Shown: positions 10,545 through 23,858, counted from the first letter of the stretch. The stretch is 64,000 bases of DNA from Dasypus novemcinctus (GCF_030445035.2 NC_080680.1:96229157-96293156); one strand, 5' to 3'. The notes: generated from the letters alone by a model not told the origin. Numbers and translations are program-made.

Positions 10545-12725
10545 AAATCATTGATTTTTAGCTACCCTTATGTTTATCCTTCACACTATTGATATGCAAA
10601 ACACAAGTCTCCCATCTTTTCTCTGCAGTGATGCTTTAGAATTTCACAATAACCAACAAGATTCCCTTCCATGGAAGGAGGACATTTTTCTTCATTCAAC
10701 ATTTACAGAAAAAGCTTTATTCCAGAAAATAAACCATGTACTGAATATAGATCAAGAAATGAAATGTCTCTGTGTCTGTGTGCCAATCCCTGTGCTTAGT
10801 AATTTGTGTATTTCCTCATTTAACCTTCACAGAGGCGTTTTGCAGTGGGAAAGTTGTCCCTATTTTAGCAGGAAAAAACAAAACAAAAGAAAAACTGAAT
10901 CTAAGAGAGCTGAAGTCACTCCCTAAGGTTACAAAACATGTAGGAGCTGGAAGAAGATTGGGCCCAAGCTGGACCTATGGCAGTCCCTGAGAATATGATC
11001 CCTGCCCATTGGTGGAAATGCCCAGGAATCTGCCAACCCTTGGAAGAAATGTGGCCATTAATTAAAAGAGAATTTAAGAATTTTTTAAAAAATAAGAATC
11101 TACCAGAATCCCTAAAACACCAACATGAATTATATAAAAGGACACACAAGAAGTTTATTAGGTATTACTAGCCACCGATTACAACACAATAAATCTAGGT
11201 TCATTTAAACACACGGTCATAAAAACAGAAGGCACAAAAAAAATGCACTCAAAGATTGAACAAACAGCACATAAGAAACAACAAAGCCAAGCCACATGCA
11301 AACACAGAAAGCACAAATATAGAGCAGGCACAAGACAAATATAATACCCAGCAACATTTGAAAATTGCATATCTATAAATCACATTCAATTACTATGTCT
11401 AGAAACACATAAGGAATCATGTGAGCACTAGCAAAAGTCACATTCCTCACACACAAATAATATAAGAAGCACACCCATGGCACACCCATACCTCTTCACA
11501 TTTAGACAACAACCCATGACACATGGTTACACACATACACCCTCATCTTGGGTGAGGGATTCCAGCCCCACCAGTCTCTACACAGCACAGGTGAAGCAGT
11601 CAGTCGTGTCACTTGGGCCACATTCACTTGCAGACACAGTCACATAGTCCTACCTAAAATTAAATAAATGTCACACAATGAACACAACTGACAAACACAA
11701 AACACATGCAAATCTCACACACATGCAAATAAATCTCATAAATAAAAAGTTCTCACACACCCATGTAACCGAGTAGAGATTCCAACCTTATATTTTTAAC
11801 TGGTAATAGGAAAATTCAGAAAACCTGTGCTCCGCTAGAGGCGCACACTGGTCTTCCTCTGGATTCCATGTTCTCATTTACTTAGCTAAGATGTCAGTCC
11901 AATGGTGAAAAAGTGCTCATTATTGAAGGAAAAGGGGACAAATATTTGGAATTAATGGCATGATTAAGAGATTCCGACCATGCACGCAAGTGGTACATTT
12001 CCTTATCAGGATTTATTTGCACTTTTATGTTTTTGGTCAAAGGGGGAAAAATCAGGCTGTGGGCCAGTTACATGTCACACACACCATCACACACATGTGC
12101 ACACACATACTCAACACACTCAGACAATAAACTCACAATGGAAGTATGCATGTATGTATATTACACTTGCAAAACAAAAACACATAGACCCACCAGAACT
12201 ACATAGGCAGATCTATAATCACACTGATACCTTATCCACTGTAAAATTCTCAGTCCACTCTAACCTGTGCTTGGCCTATGAGCTCAGGCACCTTTTCATC
12301 CACTTTTCTGCGTTTTCCACTTGTGTTGAACAAAAGTTTAAATGAATGACTGTGAGCCCATAACCTTGAGAGCTTTATATCTATGACCTTGAGTTAGAGA
12401 GTAATAAGCAGGAGGAGACTTTTTAATGGTTAGAGAAGACTCAGAAAAAGTGCCCAACTCCTGGCCAAGGAAATAATCTGGCCGGCTAATTGCCTCCAAT
12501 TTGCCACCAGACCCTGGAGAAGAGCCTGGGCAGGGGAGACTAGACTAGTAGAGTTTCTCTAGAGGTCGTCCCAATTATGGGGAACGCCCAGGTCTTCCCT
12601 CTGTCTGCATTGAGTTCCAACTGAAAGGAGTGGCTCAGCCATTCTCCAACTTTTATGTAGCCAATGAGCTGGATCAGACAAAACTAGATCTGAGTCTGGA
12701 AAATGTCTGTCATTAATTGTTGAGG
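10545..12725. other. Non-coding OR upstream region, duplicated; CA-rich
   Basis: Matches 58500-60680 in copy B. From about 11190 to 12140 the plus strand is enriched in CACA/ACACA words without forming a long uniform microsatellite; the densest part is about 12072-12125. No exon or RNA gene is recognised. If the ancestral OR promoter and its 5' non-coding exon survive, they should lie here, but I cannot place them. Confidence 0.55.
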
Positions 12726-14143
12726 CTGAGTAAGAAAGCAACTTCTCTTAGCCTTGTTTAATTTGCTACAAATTCACATAATAATAGTATTGTCATCTGT
12801 GATGTTAAAATTAAGTGAAAATAAATATTAAAGCACATGAGTACATAATAAAATTAATTCTGATGATAATCTTCATATCTGAAAAAAATTATATACATAC
12901 ATATGTATAATTATTGATATTGAGTGAATGACTAAATTAATTCATTATTAAAATCGTCAGAACTTCATACCAACCTACACCATCCCTAAGAAAGACCTAA
13001 CTTGTCCACGAAGAGCAAAGAATTATTTGATTCAGTTTTTACTAAATCCACCAATCCAATTCTAGTCCACCCTGGTTTACGCATTTTTCAGGAAACTACA
13101 GTGGCTGGACCACTGGCAATACCCTGCTCTGACTCTACAACAATGGCCATTTTGACAGAATTCTTCCCATGGTTCCATCTTTCTCCCTTTAGGCAATGCT
13201 CAGCCCACAAACTCCAGATTAAATCTTATACTGAAACTACCCCATATTTGGGACATATCTCTTTCCTGCACCCCAAGAATTTATAATCACCATGAGGAGA
13301 GATGTTGTGTACCTTACTCCTCACCTCTCTCCAACTCAAGACTCTTGCAATATCTAGATATAGAGTGACACGTCGAGTGTCAGATTGTGAAACCCAGTCC
13401 CTAACATCTAAATCAAGGGACCACTATAGTCACACCTAACTCCAAACTCTAGTTCACATGTCATTTTATTTCTCCGTTTCTAACCTCCTGTTTCAGAGAA
13501 AGAGGGAAATAATGGGGATTCAGGTCACTCTTTTATTGTGAGTCTCCGTCCTACTTTAATTATGTAGAACCAGGTCAATTCATTGAAAACATTTTAGTAG
13601 ATAAACAACTCTACAGGCGATCACTCTGAAAGTGCTAAAAGGTATGTAAAGTAAATAAACTGAAATAATAATCACATGGTAAATTTTCTTCTAATGGTTA
13701 AATGTAACAAACTGAGTAAGCTGCTTACAAAATATTACTAATATATTTTTAAAAAAACAGAAAACAGACAACTGGGCAGGGGAAGGGGAGAGAAATAAAT
13801 AAAAATAAATCTTAAAAAAAAATAGAAACAAGATTTGAAAAAACAGGAAGAACTCAGTAAGAAAGTGAAAACTTCCCTTTCCAAATACTAAACTACTGGT
13901 AAGAGAAAATGAAAACTAAATTTCATTAAATAAATGCCTTTTAGGAAGTCTAAAGCAGTCCATGGCTCCTAATTTTCAAAATTTTAAGTATTCCTTAAGT
14001 GCTTCCATGAATTTTCTCTGTATTTGGTTTTTTAGAAAGCCTTTTGAAATATGAAAGCTTACTGAAACCAGAATGTCCAAGGTTTCTCCCTTTTTATCTG
14101 TTTTCCTCAAGTTGCTAAAACTGTAAGAATATTTTTATATCTA
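12726..14143. other. Non-coding, no feature recognised; absent from copy B
   Basis: AT-rich and without a credible gene. The best frame (13002-13286, 94 aa) has no domain I recognise and no supporting signals. Copy B jumps from sequence equivalent to about 12720 straight to sequence equivalent to about 15865. Confidence 0.6.
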
Positions 14144-14158
14144 TGTACTTGAGTATAT

Positions 14159-14590
14159 ATATATATATATATATTTTTTTTTTAAAGATTTATTTATGTA
14201 TTTCTCTCCCCTTCCCCCGCCTACACTGGTTATCTGTTCTCTGTGTTTATTGGCTGCATCTTCTTTATCCGTTTCTGTTTTTGTCAGCAGCACGGGAATC
14301 TGTGTTTCTTTTTGTTGCGTCATCTTGTTGTGTCAGCTCTCCGTGTGTGCGGCACCATTCCTGGGCAGGCTGCACTTCCTTTCGCCCTGGGCAGCTCTCC
14401 TTATGGGGCGCACTCCTTGCATGTGGGGCTCCCCTACGCGGGGGACATCCCTGCATGGCAGGGCACTCCTTGCGCGCATCAGCACTGTGCATGGGCCAGC
14501 TCCACATGGGTCAAGGAGGCCGGGGGTTTGAACCATGGACCTCCCATGTGGTAGACGGACGCCCTAACCACTGGGTCAAGTCCGCTGCCC
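14159..14590 (-). mobile_element. DAS-III SINE (tRNA-derived, armadillo)
   Basis: A second copy of the element at 5142-5548, closely similar throughout its body. The tRNA-like head on the minus strand has TGACCCAGTGG and GGTTCAAACCCC. The tail end runs into a TA dinucleotide run at 14151-14174. A 15-bp direct repeat, TGTAC(T/C)TGAGTATAT, flanks it at 14144-14158 and 14591-14605 with one mismatch. Confidence 0.92.
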
Positions 14591-14689
14591 TGTACCTGAG
14601 TATATTGATGGAGAGCATCTTTATCTTGCAGTGTGTGTGTCTGGTATTTTTTAGAATAGTATTACCCTCAATGAATGGGTAGGGACGTG

Positions 14690-15118
14690 TCTCCCTTTTT
14701 GGCTGAAAAACAAATACACACAGTGGGTTGGCTTATAAACAGAAATTTCTTGGGCCAAACAACAGAAAATTTACTAGTGGGTAGAAGTCCAAATAGAGGC
14801 CTTATCAGGCAATCCTTTCTCTTTTAAGTCTGTGGTGTTGCTGGGTCGGCTGCTGGCAATTGCTTGTCTTTTCTTTCTGTCACATCGTGATGTCCTCTCC
14901 TTTCTCTTCCAGGTTCCCTATACCTGAATTTCTCTTCCTGTATCTGAATTTCCTCTGCTTGTTAAAGACTCCAGTAATCAGATTAAGACGAATTCTGTTT
15001 CAGGGACCTGCCACTTAACCAAAGGAACATCTACAAAAGTTCATCTTCACACCATTGTAGACTAAGCCTAAGAACATGTTTTCTTCTGGGATACATAATT
15101 CAACCTACTATAAGAAGT
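14690..15118 (-). mobile_element. MaLR-like LTR, partial
   Basis: Contains GGGTTGGCTTATAAACAGAA, TAGAAGTCCAAA, ACTCCAGTAATC-GATTAAGAC and GGGATACATAATTCAA in the order typical of antisense MaLR LTRs. There is no internal region. Assignment is by resemblance. Confidence 0.55.
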
Positions 15119-15279
15119 ATTCACTCCTCTTCATATTTGGAGAAGTTTGTATAGAATTGTTATTATTTCTTCAAAAATGATTAATAACATTTACTACTGA
15201 GCCATCTGCGCCTAGAGGTTTTTGTATCAGTGGTTTCAATGAAATGTTAAATTTATTTCATTGATGTTTAAGTTACCTA

Positions 15280-16215
15280 TATTCATTCCAGTTTTCATTC
15301 CAGTTTTCTGGCTTATTAAGGAAAAATTGACATAGAGACAATTAAAGATATTTAAAGTGTACAGTCTGTTAAATTTTGACACATGTATACCATCAGGAAT
15401 CCATCACAACAATCAAGACAGTGAAAATATCCAACACCCTCAAAGATTTTCTTATTTCACTTTGTAAGCCATTCCTCCAACAACTCTCTTTTTATACCTT
15501 CTCTATGTAGAAACTAATCATGCTCTCTCACTAAAGATTATTTTTCCACTTCAGGAATTTTAGGTAAATGAAATCATACAGACTATACTAATTTTGTGTG
15601 AATTCTTTAAGCATAACTATTTTGAGATTCGTCCAAGTGGTTATTGGATCAAGAACTATTTCTTTTTTTATTGCTGAGCAGTATTCCATAGTAATCACCT
15701 GTTGGTTAATATTTAGGTTGCATCTTATTAGGGATCATTAAAAAATAAAGCTGTATTAACATTATGAATAAGTCTTTGAATGGTTATTGCTTTCATGGCT
15801 CATTATTATATGTGTAAGGGTAGAAAAATGAATCACATGGTAAATATACAATCAATATTTTAAGCTTTTGCCAGCAGATTTTTAAAAGTTGATTTTTATT
15901 CCCAACAAATGTGTAGGAGAGATCAATTCCCTTCTAATTCTTACCAATGCTTGGTATGGTCACTTGCTTTAATTTTAACACTTTAACAAATGTGTATTTG
16001 TATCTTTCTAACAGATCTTTGGTTGAAACAGAATCATAAATTTTTCTCAAATATGTTCTAGAAAGTTTTTCATTTTCACTTTTATATTTATGTGAATTAT
16101 CCATTTTGAGTTTTTCTTTGTATATAGTGCAGGGTCTGGCTAGAATTCCATTTTGAAGAATAGGGATAATAAGATCTTCTAGCACCATATCCTCAAAACA
16201 CTATTTCTTCACTGT
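15280..16215 (-). mobile_element. Ancient L1M fragment, ORF2 3' part and 3' UTR
   Basis: Antisense L1M-type text: AATTGACATAGAGACAATTA, TTTAAAGTGTACAGTCTGTT, TTGCTGAGCAGTATTCCATA, then ORF2-like text through ATCCATTTTGAGTTTTTCTT. Heavily decayed and without ORFs. Only the part from about 15865 onward exists in copy B (60690-61050). Confidence 0.75.
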
Positions 16216-16404
16216 GTTGGAATCAGGGATCCAATCAACACTCACAGATTAAGTCAGTAATGTAAATGCGATTATGAAGGAAAGATCTGTGGAAGATCTT
16301 TTTTTTGCCAGTGACTTGGGCCCCTTGAATTATACAGAATAACAAAAATACTTTTTGAGAATTTTATATCAGAAGAAACACTACCTGTCTGAATGAGAAG
16401 GGAC

Positions 16405-16790
16405 AGAGATGGAGCAACATGATGGAATAATAATCCTATGGTCAGAAACATAGATGCAAATGTCTGGATCTGAATAGACTTCCTTGGGCACCAGAGAGGG
16501 GCCATGACCATGGCATATGGAGAGGGTGGGCACATTCCAGTGTTATGGGAGAACATGGCCACAACTGCAGTGCTCAGAGAGGATGGTGATGCCACTCCAG
16601 CAGGACCAAAGGGCACAACATCAAGCCAAAGATTACACTCAGGCATTGAAAGCCAATGGGATTTGTCCTGCTAGGTTTTGGGCTTGCTTTGGACCCATGA
16701 CCCCCTTTTTCCCTTCCACCTTCTCTCTTCTGTAATGAAAACATCTATCTTATATCTGTCCAGTATTGTAGTTTGGAAGGAGAGAAGATG
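16405..16790 (+). mobile_element. MaLR internal-region fragment
   Basis: Resembles the 3' part of the internal sequence at 54180-54680: GAACATGGCCAC-type units, then a segment like GGTTTTGGGCTTGCTTTGG and a C-rich stretch leading to GTATTGTAGTTTGGAAG. Copy B lacks it at about 61205. It has no coding capacity. Confidence 0.5.
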
Positions 16791-16984
16791 TTTCCTAGGT
16801 TTCACAGGTCCACCACTGAAAGTAAATTTTAACTTTGGATAGACCATACCCATGAATTATTTAGATGAGATTTGGGAGAAAGAGTTGTTACTAACATGGA
16901 TTAAGGCTTCTTGGATATTAAGAAGGTTATATGTATTTTGAATGTTATAACCATACACATTTTAGGGATTCAGAGGACAGACTG

Positions 16985-17335
16985 TTTTTAATTGAATCAT
17001 ATGCCCTCAAAAAATATATCGAAGTCATAGCACTGTTCCTGGGGATTTGAATCAATTGATAAATAAGATTTTTGATGACTTTATTAGTTAAGGCAATGAC
17101 AAACAATCTGGTTGGATCTTAAGCCAATGTTTGCAGTCCTTATTATGAAGAAATTGTACCCAGTGGAGTAGGAGCAGAAGACCAAGTGACAGTGGCAGAG
17201 ATTGAGTTGCTGATTTCCAGCAGGACACCAACAGGGTCCAAAAAAGTAAGATCAGCCTGCACCTACTATTTTGGACTTTGAGACTCAAAAATTGTGAGAG
17301 GATAGTTTTCCATTGTTTAAGCTAACCAAGCAAAC
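16985..17335 (+). mobile_element. MLT1-like MaLR LTR fragment
   Basis: The order AATTGAATCATATGCCCTCA, TAGTTAAGGCAATGACAAAC, GCAGAAGACCAAGTGACAG, CTCAAAAATTGTGAGAG and TTGTTTAAGC follows the MaLR LTR pattern. The homologue in copy B is at 61405-61775, so it predates the duplication. Confidence 0.6.
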
Positions 17336-17399
17336 TAAATAAGTATGACTTAAATCTTATATATCCTTACTGTTGCTCTATTTATTCAATAAATTAAAT

Positions 17400-17640
17400 T
17401 GAGAGTGGGGTCTTTAAATATTGGATTATAATTGCAATGTCCAAATCTCCTAACAATGCAGTGAGTTTTTGCTACATATATTTGGAAGGTCTGTTATTAG
17501 GAGCATAAATGATTAGTATTATTATGTACTATTAATTACTTAATACATTTATAATTTTGAAATGTAGTTCATTATCATTGCAAATATTTTGCTATGAAAT
17601 ATAGTTCATCTGCTATTAATGTTCATAATCCAAATATTTT
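17400..17640 (-). mobile_element. Old L1 fragment, ORF2 endonuclease region
   Basis: TTTTTGCTACATATATTTGG, CTGTTATTAGGAGCATAAAT and the following AT-rich text fit antisense ORF2 just after the endonuclease 'NIYAPN' segment. The homologue in copy B is at about 61820-62070. It is broken where a younger L1 starts. Confidence 0.6.
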
Positions 17641-17644
17641 TTAA

Positions 17645-20100
17645 ATGTTTATTGAATTATATATACATACATGAACATGCATAAACAATATATGTATAGT
17701 AAAGACGGTGAACTTACAACATAAACATGCATAACTGCATAGTGGGGTCCCCTACATCACCCCTCCACCAACACCTTGCATTGTTTTAAAACATTTGTTA
17801 CAAACCATGCAAGACCATCATCAAAATATGACCACTAATTATAGTCCCTTTCTTATATTTGGTGTATTTTTTCCCCAACTCACCCTACATTTTAAATATA
17901 TATTTTTATTACAGAGGTTGTGAACCTACAAACAATCATGCACATGTGTAGAATTCCCACACAACACCCCTTAACTAACACAGCACACTGTGGTGGAACA
18001 TTTGTTACAGATTATGACACAATATCTTCTGATTATTACCACCAACCATGGTTCATAACTTGCACTTGGCACACTTTTTTCCATAAACTTCCATTATCAA
18101 CACAGTACATCTTTAACATTGATACAAGAATATTATAGCATTGCTGTTAACCACAGTCTATAGGTCACATCATTTGTAGTTTTCCCATACTTCTCCACAT
18201 TCCTACCACCCTGCAATAGTGATGTACATATGCTCTAGTTCACAGAAGGACACTATTTCATTTGTACCCTCAACCACAATTCTCATCCACCCCTGGATTC
18301 CCTGTGGTATTCAGTCCCTAGATTATTCTTTAGCTTTCTTTCAATAGACATTTACTTCCCCAGACTACCCTTTTCTGCCACAATTTCATTTATAAACCAG
18401 CTACTACTCACTATAATATGTTATCATCAATTCTATTTCCACATTTTTACAGTCAAGTTAACTAAAACTTCTACATACTTACGCATCTATAATTCTTCTC
18501 AACCCTTGTCTTGTCTCCTAACAACTTATACTCTAGGTTTTAACTCCATGTGTTTATTCTTCATGTTTATTCATAATAATGGAACCATACAAATTTGTCC
18601 TTTTGTTTCTGACTTACTTCACTTAGTATAATGTCTTCAAGATTCATCCATTTTATCAAATGTGTCCCAATTTCATTTCTTCTTACTGCATCATAGTATT
18701 CCATTGTATGCCTATACCACATTTTGTTTATTCATTCATTGATTGATGGACACTTGAGTTGTTTCCATTTTTTAGCAATTGTGAATAATGCTGCTATGAA
18801 CATTGGTCTGCAGATGTCTGTTTGTGTCACAGTTTTCAGTTTTCTGGATATATTCCTAGTGGAGGAATTAATAAATCAAATGGAAATTCCATATTTAGCT
18901 TCCTGAGGAATCACCAAACTGTTTTCCACAGAGGCTGCACCATTTTACAATCCCATCAACAGTGAATGAGTGTTCCTATTTCTCCACATCCTCTTCAGCA
19001 CTTACTGTTATCTGTTTTTTTAACAATGGTCTTTGTATGTGGTGTTAGATAATATCTCATTGTTGTTTTGATTTGCATTTCCTTAATACCCAGTGATGTT
19101 GTACATTTTTCCATGTGCATTTTGGCCATTTGTATCTCCTGCTTAGAGAAATGTCTATTTAAATCTTTTGTCTTTTTTTTTTAAATTGGACTGCTTGTTC
19201 TTTTATTATAGAGTTGTATGATCTCTTTATATAGATTGCTTGCTCTAATATTGAGTTGTATGATCTCTGTATATAGACTGGAAATCAAACCCTTATCAGA
19301 TACGTGGTTTCCAAATATATTCTCCTATTAAGTGGGCTACCCTTTCACCTTCTTGATGAAGTCCTTTGAATCACAGAAGTGTGTAAGTTTGAGGAGGTAC
19401 AATTTATCCATGTTTTCTTTCATTGCTTGTGCTTCTGGTATAAGGTTTAAGAATCCACCATCTACCACCAGGTCTTGAAGATTTCCCTATATTTTCTTCT
19501 AGGAGATTTATGGCACTTGCTTTTATATTTAGGTCTTTGATCCATTTTGAGTTAATTTTTGTTTAAGGTGTGAGACAGGGGTCTTCTTTCTTTCTTTTGG
19601 TTATGGATATCCAGTTTTCAAGCAGCATTTGTTGAATAGACTGTCCTGTCCCAGCTAGGTGGATTTGACAAACTTGTCTAAAATCACTTAACCATAGATG
19701 TGAGGATGTGTTTCTGAACCATCAATTCAGTTCCATTGGTCTATGTGTCTATCTTTATGCCAATACCATGCTGTTTTTACCACCGTAACTAGGTAATGTG
19801 ATTTAAAGTCTGGAAGTGAGAGACCTCTGACTTCACTTTTCTTTTTTAAGAAAAGTGGCTATTTGTACCTTGTTACACTTCCAGAATAATTTGATAATTG
19901 TGTTTTCCATTTGTTTAAAAAATGCTGGTGGAATTTTTATTGGGATTGCTTTGAATATGTATAACAGTTTAGGTAGAATTGACATCTTAATGATATTTAG
20001 TCTTTCAATCCATGAACATAGAATGCTCTTCCAATTATTTAGGTCTTTTCAAAATTTCTTTTAGCAAAGAATCATAGTTTTCTGGATACAAGTGCTTTAC
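17645..20100 (-). mobile_element. 5'-truncated L1, 3' UTR plus ORF2 3' third
   Basis: An older L1 subfamily read on the minus strand. 17645-18600 is 3' UTR; a second 3'-end-like start near 17890 suggests internal rearrangement or nesting. From 18600 the ORF2 C-terminal region follows, with CATAGTATTCCATTGTATGC, CAATTGTGAATAATGCTGCT and GATCCATTTTGAGTTAATTT. All frames are broken. The element is absent from copy B, where the flank continues into other sequence at 62075. Confidence 0.8.
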
Positions 20101-20124
20101 ATCTTTTTTGTTTGTTTGTTTTAT

Positions 20125-20618
20125 ATAAAGGGTAATTATTTGGGATAGGAGCTTATAGATACCAGGCCATAAGGCATAAATTACTTCCCTCACCAAAGTC
20201 TATTTTCATGAGTTGGAGCAAGATGGCTGCTGATGGCTGCAAGTGTTCTGGTTTCCTGGGTTCCTCCCTTCCAGGATCTTATTTCTCTCTGAGTTCAAGG
20301 TTCCTTCCTTCCAGGGCTTGCTTCTTCCTGGGCTCAAGGTTCCTCTCTTCCTGGGTATTTCTTCTCTTTCCTGTGTAAGCTCACTTCCCAGGGCTCCAGC
20401 TTAAGGCTTCAGCATAAAACCCCAACATCAAAAACCTTCACATCAAATTAGCCAATTCTATCCTTTGACATGCCTTTTACCTGGGGTAGGAACTCAATAC
20501 TCTAATGACATTGCCCAAACAAAGCCTTAATCAAAACTCAATCATGCCCAGTAACACGCAAGATTACAAACATAATCCAATATCTATTTTTGGAATTCAT
20601 AACTATATCAAGCTGATA
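20125..20618 (-). mobile_element. LTR of MaLR/ERVL type
   Basis: Same family as 48411-48860 (shared TACCAGGCCATAA-GCATAA, CACCAAAGTCTATTTTCATG, GGAGCAAGATGGCTGC). It lacks the outermost bases at the left and fades at ATATCAAGCTGATATG. It lies directly after the ORF2 fragment at 17645-20100. Confidence 0.65.
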
Positions 20619-20930
20619 TGCTCCACCATCTGAATTCCAAAAAGACATTACAATATTCAAATAAAACCTTAATCAGTAACAATGCAAGTACTAAATCATA
20701 TCACAATCCGTTTAAAGAAATACACTTTTTCTTGGCGCAAACTATCATCTGCTATAGACTTCTGAAACTTACAAAACAATTTATGTGTTTCCAATACACA
20801 AATGGAAAGACAAAGGATAAACATTTTTATTACAATAAGGAGAGATTGGGAGAGAAACACGAGTCATGGGTCCTTGACAGCTGAGTAAACCTGCGGGGCA
20901 TCTTCCATTCAATTTCAGTCTGAGAGTCAT
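20619..20930 (-). other. Possible MaLR internal remnant
   Basis: Read on the minus strand, GTGTATTGGAAACACATAAA followed by TTTTGTAAGTTTCAGAAGTC resembles 54598-54640 of the MaLR internal region. The rest is not recognised. There is no credible gene. Confidence 0.35.
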
Positions 20931-20934
20931 TCTT

Positions 20935-21770
20935 TTTTTTTCTTTTTTTTTTATTATCTTTTTTTAAAGTTAATAGATCACAGAAAATGTTACATTAAAA
21001 CACATAAGAGGATCCCATACACCCCAATCCCAACTGCCCAACCCCCATCAAATTTTTATTGAATTTTTTGAAGATAACTGGATGACAAAAAATGTTATAT
21101 TCAAAAAATATAAGAGGTTCCCATATACCCTCCACTCCCCCTCATACCACTTCTCCCACATCAACAACCTTATTCATCATTGTGGCATATTCATTGCATT
21201 TGGTGAATACATTTTGGAGCATTCCTGCACCATATAGATAGTAGTTTACATTGTAGTTTACACTATCCCCCAGTACATTCAGTGGGTTACGGCAGGGTAT
21301 GTAATGTCCAGGATCTGTCTCTGCAATATTATTTAGGACAAGTCCAAGTTCCAAAAATACCCTCCACATCATATCTCGTCTTCCCTTTCCTGCCCTCAGC
21401 AACTGCCATGGCCATTTTCTCTACATCAATGCTACAATTTCTTCCATTACTAGTCACAAAATTTCCATGGTAGGGTATCAGTAAGTCCACTCTAATCCAT
21501 ACTCTATTCCTCCAGCCTGTGGACCCTGTGATGGTTATGATGACTCCACCTCTGTATCGAGGGGGATTAGATTCCACATGGATGATGGATGCAGTTCTCC
21601 TGCTTGGAGTTGTAGGCACTCTCAGGTCCCTGGTTGGTGATTGACCATCTTCACCTCCCTATTAGCTGACTGGGGTAAGTCCAACAAACCAAAGAGCAGG
21701 AGCTGCAACTCTGCTGAAGATCAGGGCCCAGCTATCACATGGACAGTCCAGAGATTCAAGTCTGAGTTTA
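20935..21770 (-). mobile_element. L1 3' UTR, two overlapping 3' ends
   Basis: Two L1 3' termini in tandem, each a T-rich tail followed by the terminal L1 block: the first at about 20935-21055 and the second at about 21056-21770. The second carries the same 3' UTR landmarks as 1041-1790. No ORF. Confidence 0.75.
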
Positions 21771-23858
21771 CATTATGGTTTATGTTTTAGATTGTACAAT
21801 TTTCTAAATTTTAATTGCCTTATGTCTTACATTATGGTTTACATTTTAGCCTATAAACTCTTATACATATTTGACTGGATCCTTCTGCATTCCCAACAGC
21901 AGTGGATAAGTGTACCCATTCCTCCACATCTTCTCCAACATTTGTAGTCTTCTGTTTTTTGATAGCCACTAGTCTTATTGTAGCTTTGATTTGCATTTCC
22001 CTAATAGCAAGTGATTTTGAGCATTTTTTCATGTTCTTTTAAGCCATTTGTATTTCTTCTTTGGAGAAGTGTCTGTGCAAATCTCATGCCCAATATGTAA
22101 TGGGTTTTTTTATCTTTTTATTTTTGAGATATAGGAGTTCTTTATATATGCAGGATATTAGTCTCCTATCAGATATATGGTTATCAAATATTTTCTCCCA
22201 TTGTGTAGACTGTCTTTGCACTTTCTTGACAAATTCCTTTGAGGTGCAGAAGGCTTTAATTTTGAGGAGGTCCCATTTACCTATTTGTTCTTTTGCTGCT
22301 TGTGCTTTGGGTGTGAAGTTCATAAAGCCATTTCCTATTAAAAGTTCCTGTAGATGCTTCCTTAAATTGTTTTCCAAGGTTTTTATGGTCTTGGCTTCTA
22401 TATGTAGGTCTCTGATCCATTCTGAGTTTATATTTGTATAAGGTGTGAGATGGTAATCCTTTTTCATTCTTTTGCACATGAATATCCAGTTCTCCAAGCA
22501 CCGTTTGCTAAGAGGCCATTCTCTCCCATTTGAGTGGGTTCAGTGACCTTGTCGAATGTCATATGACTGTATATATGAGGATCTTTATCAAAACTCTCAA
22601 TTCAGTTCCATTGGTCAGTGTGTCTATACCTGTGCCATTTTCACTTATATAGCTTTGTAGTATGTTTTGAAGTCAGGTAGTTTGATTCCTCTGATTTCTT
22701 TTTTGTTTTGGCTATTCAGAACCTCTTTCCTTTCCAAATAAATTTCATAGTTAGTTTTTCTACTTCATTCAAAAATGTTGTGTTGATTTTTATTGGGATT
22801 GCATTGAATGTGTAGATCAGTTTTGGTAGCATAGACATCTCAATAATATTTAGTCTTTCTATCCATGAAGAGGGACTATTCTTCCATTTATTTAGGTTTT
22901 CTTTTCTTTCCTTGAACAGTGTTGTGTATATTTCTGTGTATAAGTCTTTTACATCTTTAGATAAATTTGCTCCTAAGAAATTTATTTTTTTATTTACTAT
23001 TGTAAATGGTATTTGTTTCTTGATTTCCTCCTCAGATTGCTCATTATTGGTGTACAGAAATGCTACTAACTTTTGCGCATTGATCTTATAACCTGTGACT
23101 TTACTGAGCTCATTCATAAGTTCTAGAATCTTTGTTGTAGACTTCTCAGGGCTTTCTATGTATAGGATCATGACATTGGCAAATAGTGAAATTTTGGCTT
23201 CTTCCTTTCCAATTTGGATGCATTTTACGTCTGGTTCTTGCCTCAGTGCTCAAGCAAGTATTTTTAACACAATGTTAAATAGAAGGAGAGATAGTGGACA
23301 TCCTTATCTTGTTCCTAATCTTAGAGGGAAAGATTGTAAATGATGTTAGCTGAGGGTTTTTCATATATACCCCTTACCAAGTTCAAGGAGTTTCTTTTTC
23401 TGATCTTTTGCAGTGTTTTTTCAGGAAAGGGTGCTGTATTTTGTCAAATGTTTTTCCTGCATGTGATTTTTTTTCCTTCAATCTGTTTATGTGGTTTAAT
23501 ATATTAAGTGATTTTCTTATGTTGAACCTTCCTTGCATAGCAGAAATGAAACCCACGTGGTCATGGTGTATAATTCCTTTAATGTTGTTGTTGGATATTT
23601 TGTTGAGGATTTTTGCATCTAGGTTCATTAGAGTGATTGGTTTGTAATTTTCCTTTCTTGTGGTGTCTTTGTTTGACTTTGATATTAGGGTAATGTTGGT
23701 ATCATAAAATGAGTTAGACAATACTCCTTCAGTTTCAATTTTTTGGAAGAGTTTAAGCAAGATTGGTATTTGTTCTTTCTGGAAAGTTTGGTAGAATTCA
23801 CCTGTGAAGCAATCTAGCCCAAAGCTCTTATAAGTTGGAAGGTTTTTAATGACTGAAA
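21771..23858 (-). pseudogene. Older L1 ORF2, C-terminal two thirds (decayed), left part
   Basis: Antisense L1 ORF2 covering reverse-transcriptase and C-terminal parts. Open fragments on the minus strand at 22716-23171 and 23383-23760 share recognisable ORF2 text such as GYKINAQK and [15 protein letters not shown] with the nearly intact copy. The catalytic FADD block is degraded. Relative to that copy, the last few hundred bases of ORF2 and part of the 3' UTR are deleted near 21880. The element is interrupted at 23859-23874 by the younger L1 and continues at 33681. Confidence 0.85.

Larger units (their letters stand above)
890..17640. repeat. Segmental duplication copy A (carries OR pseudogene)
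   Basis: Unique-looking stretches here recur in the same order and orientation in 50691-62070. Anchors are 1805-2060 with 50790-51110, 2640-3235 with 51690-52290, 5011-5130 with 52290-52425, 6300-6960 with 55400-55970, the OR locus at 9 kb with that at 58 kb, 11180-12720 with 59160-60680, and 16800-17640 with 61200-62070. The two copies differ by many substitutions and small indels and by several large insertions or deletions, so the duplication is not recent. The left edge is uncertain because the first few hundred bases match only weakly. Confidence 0.85.

Noticed and set aside
11980-12345. ORF of 121 codons rich in His and Thr
   Set aside because: Produced by the CA-rich low-complexity stretch; the duplicated counterpart in copy B does not keep the frame.
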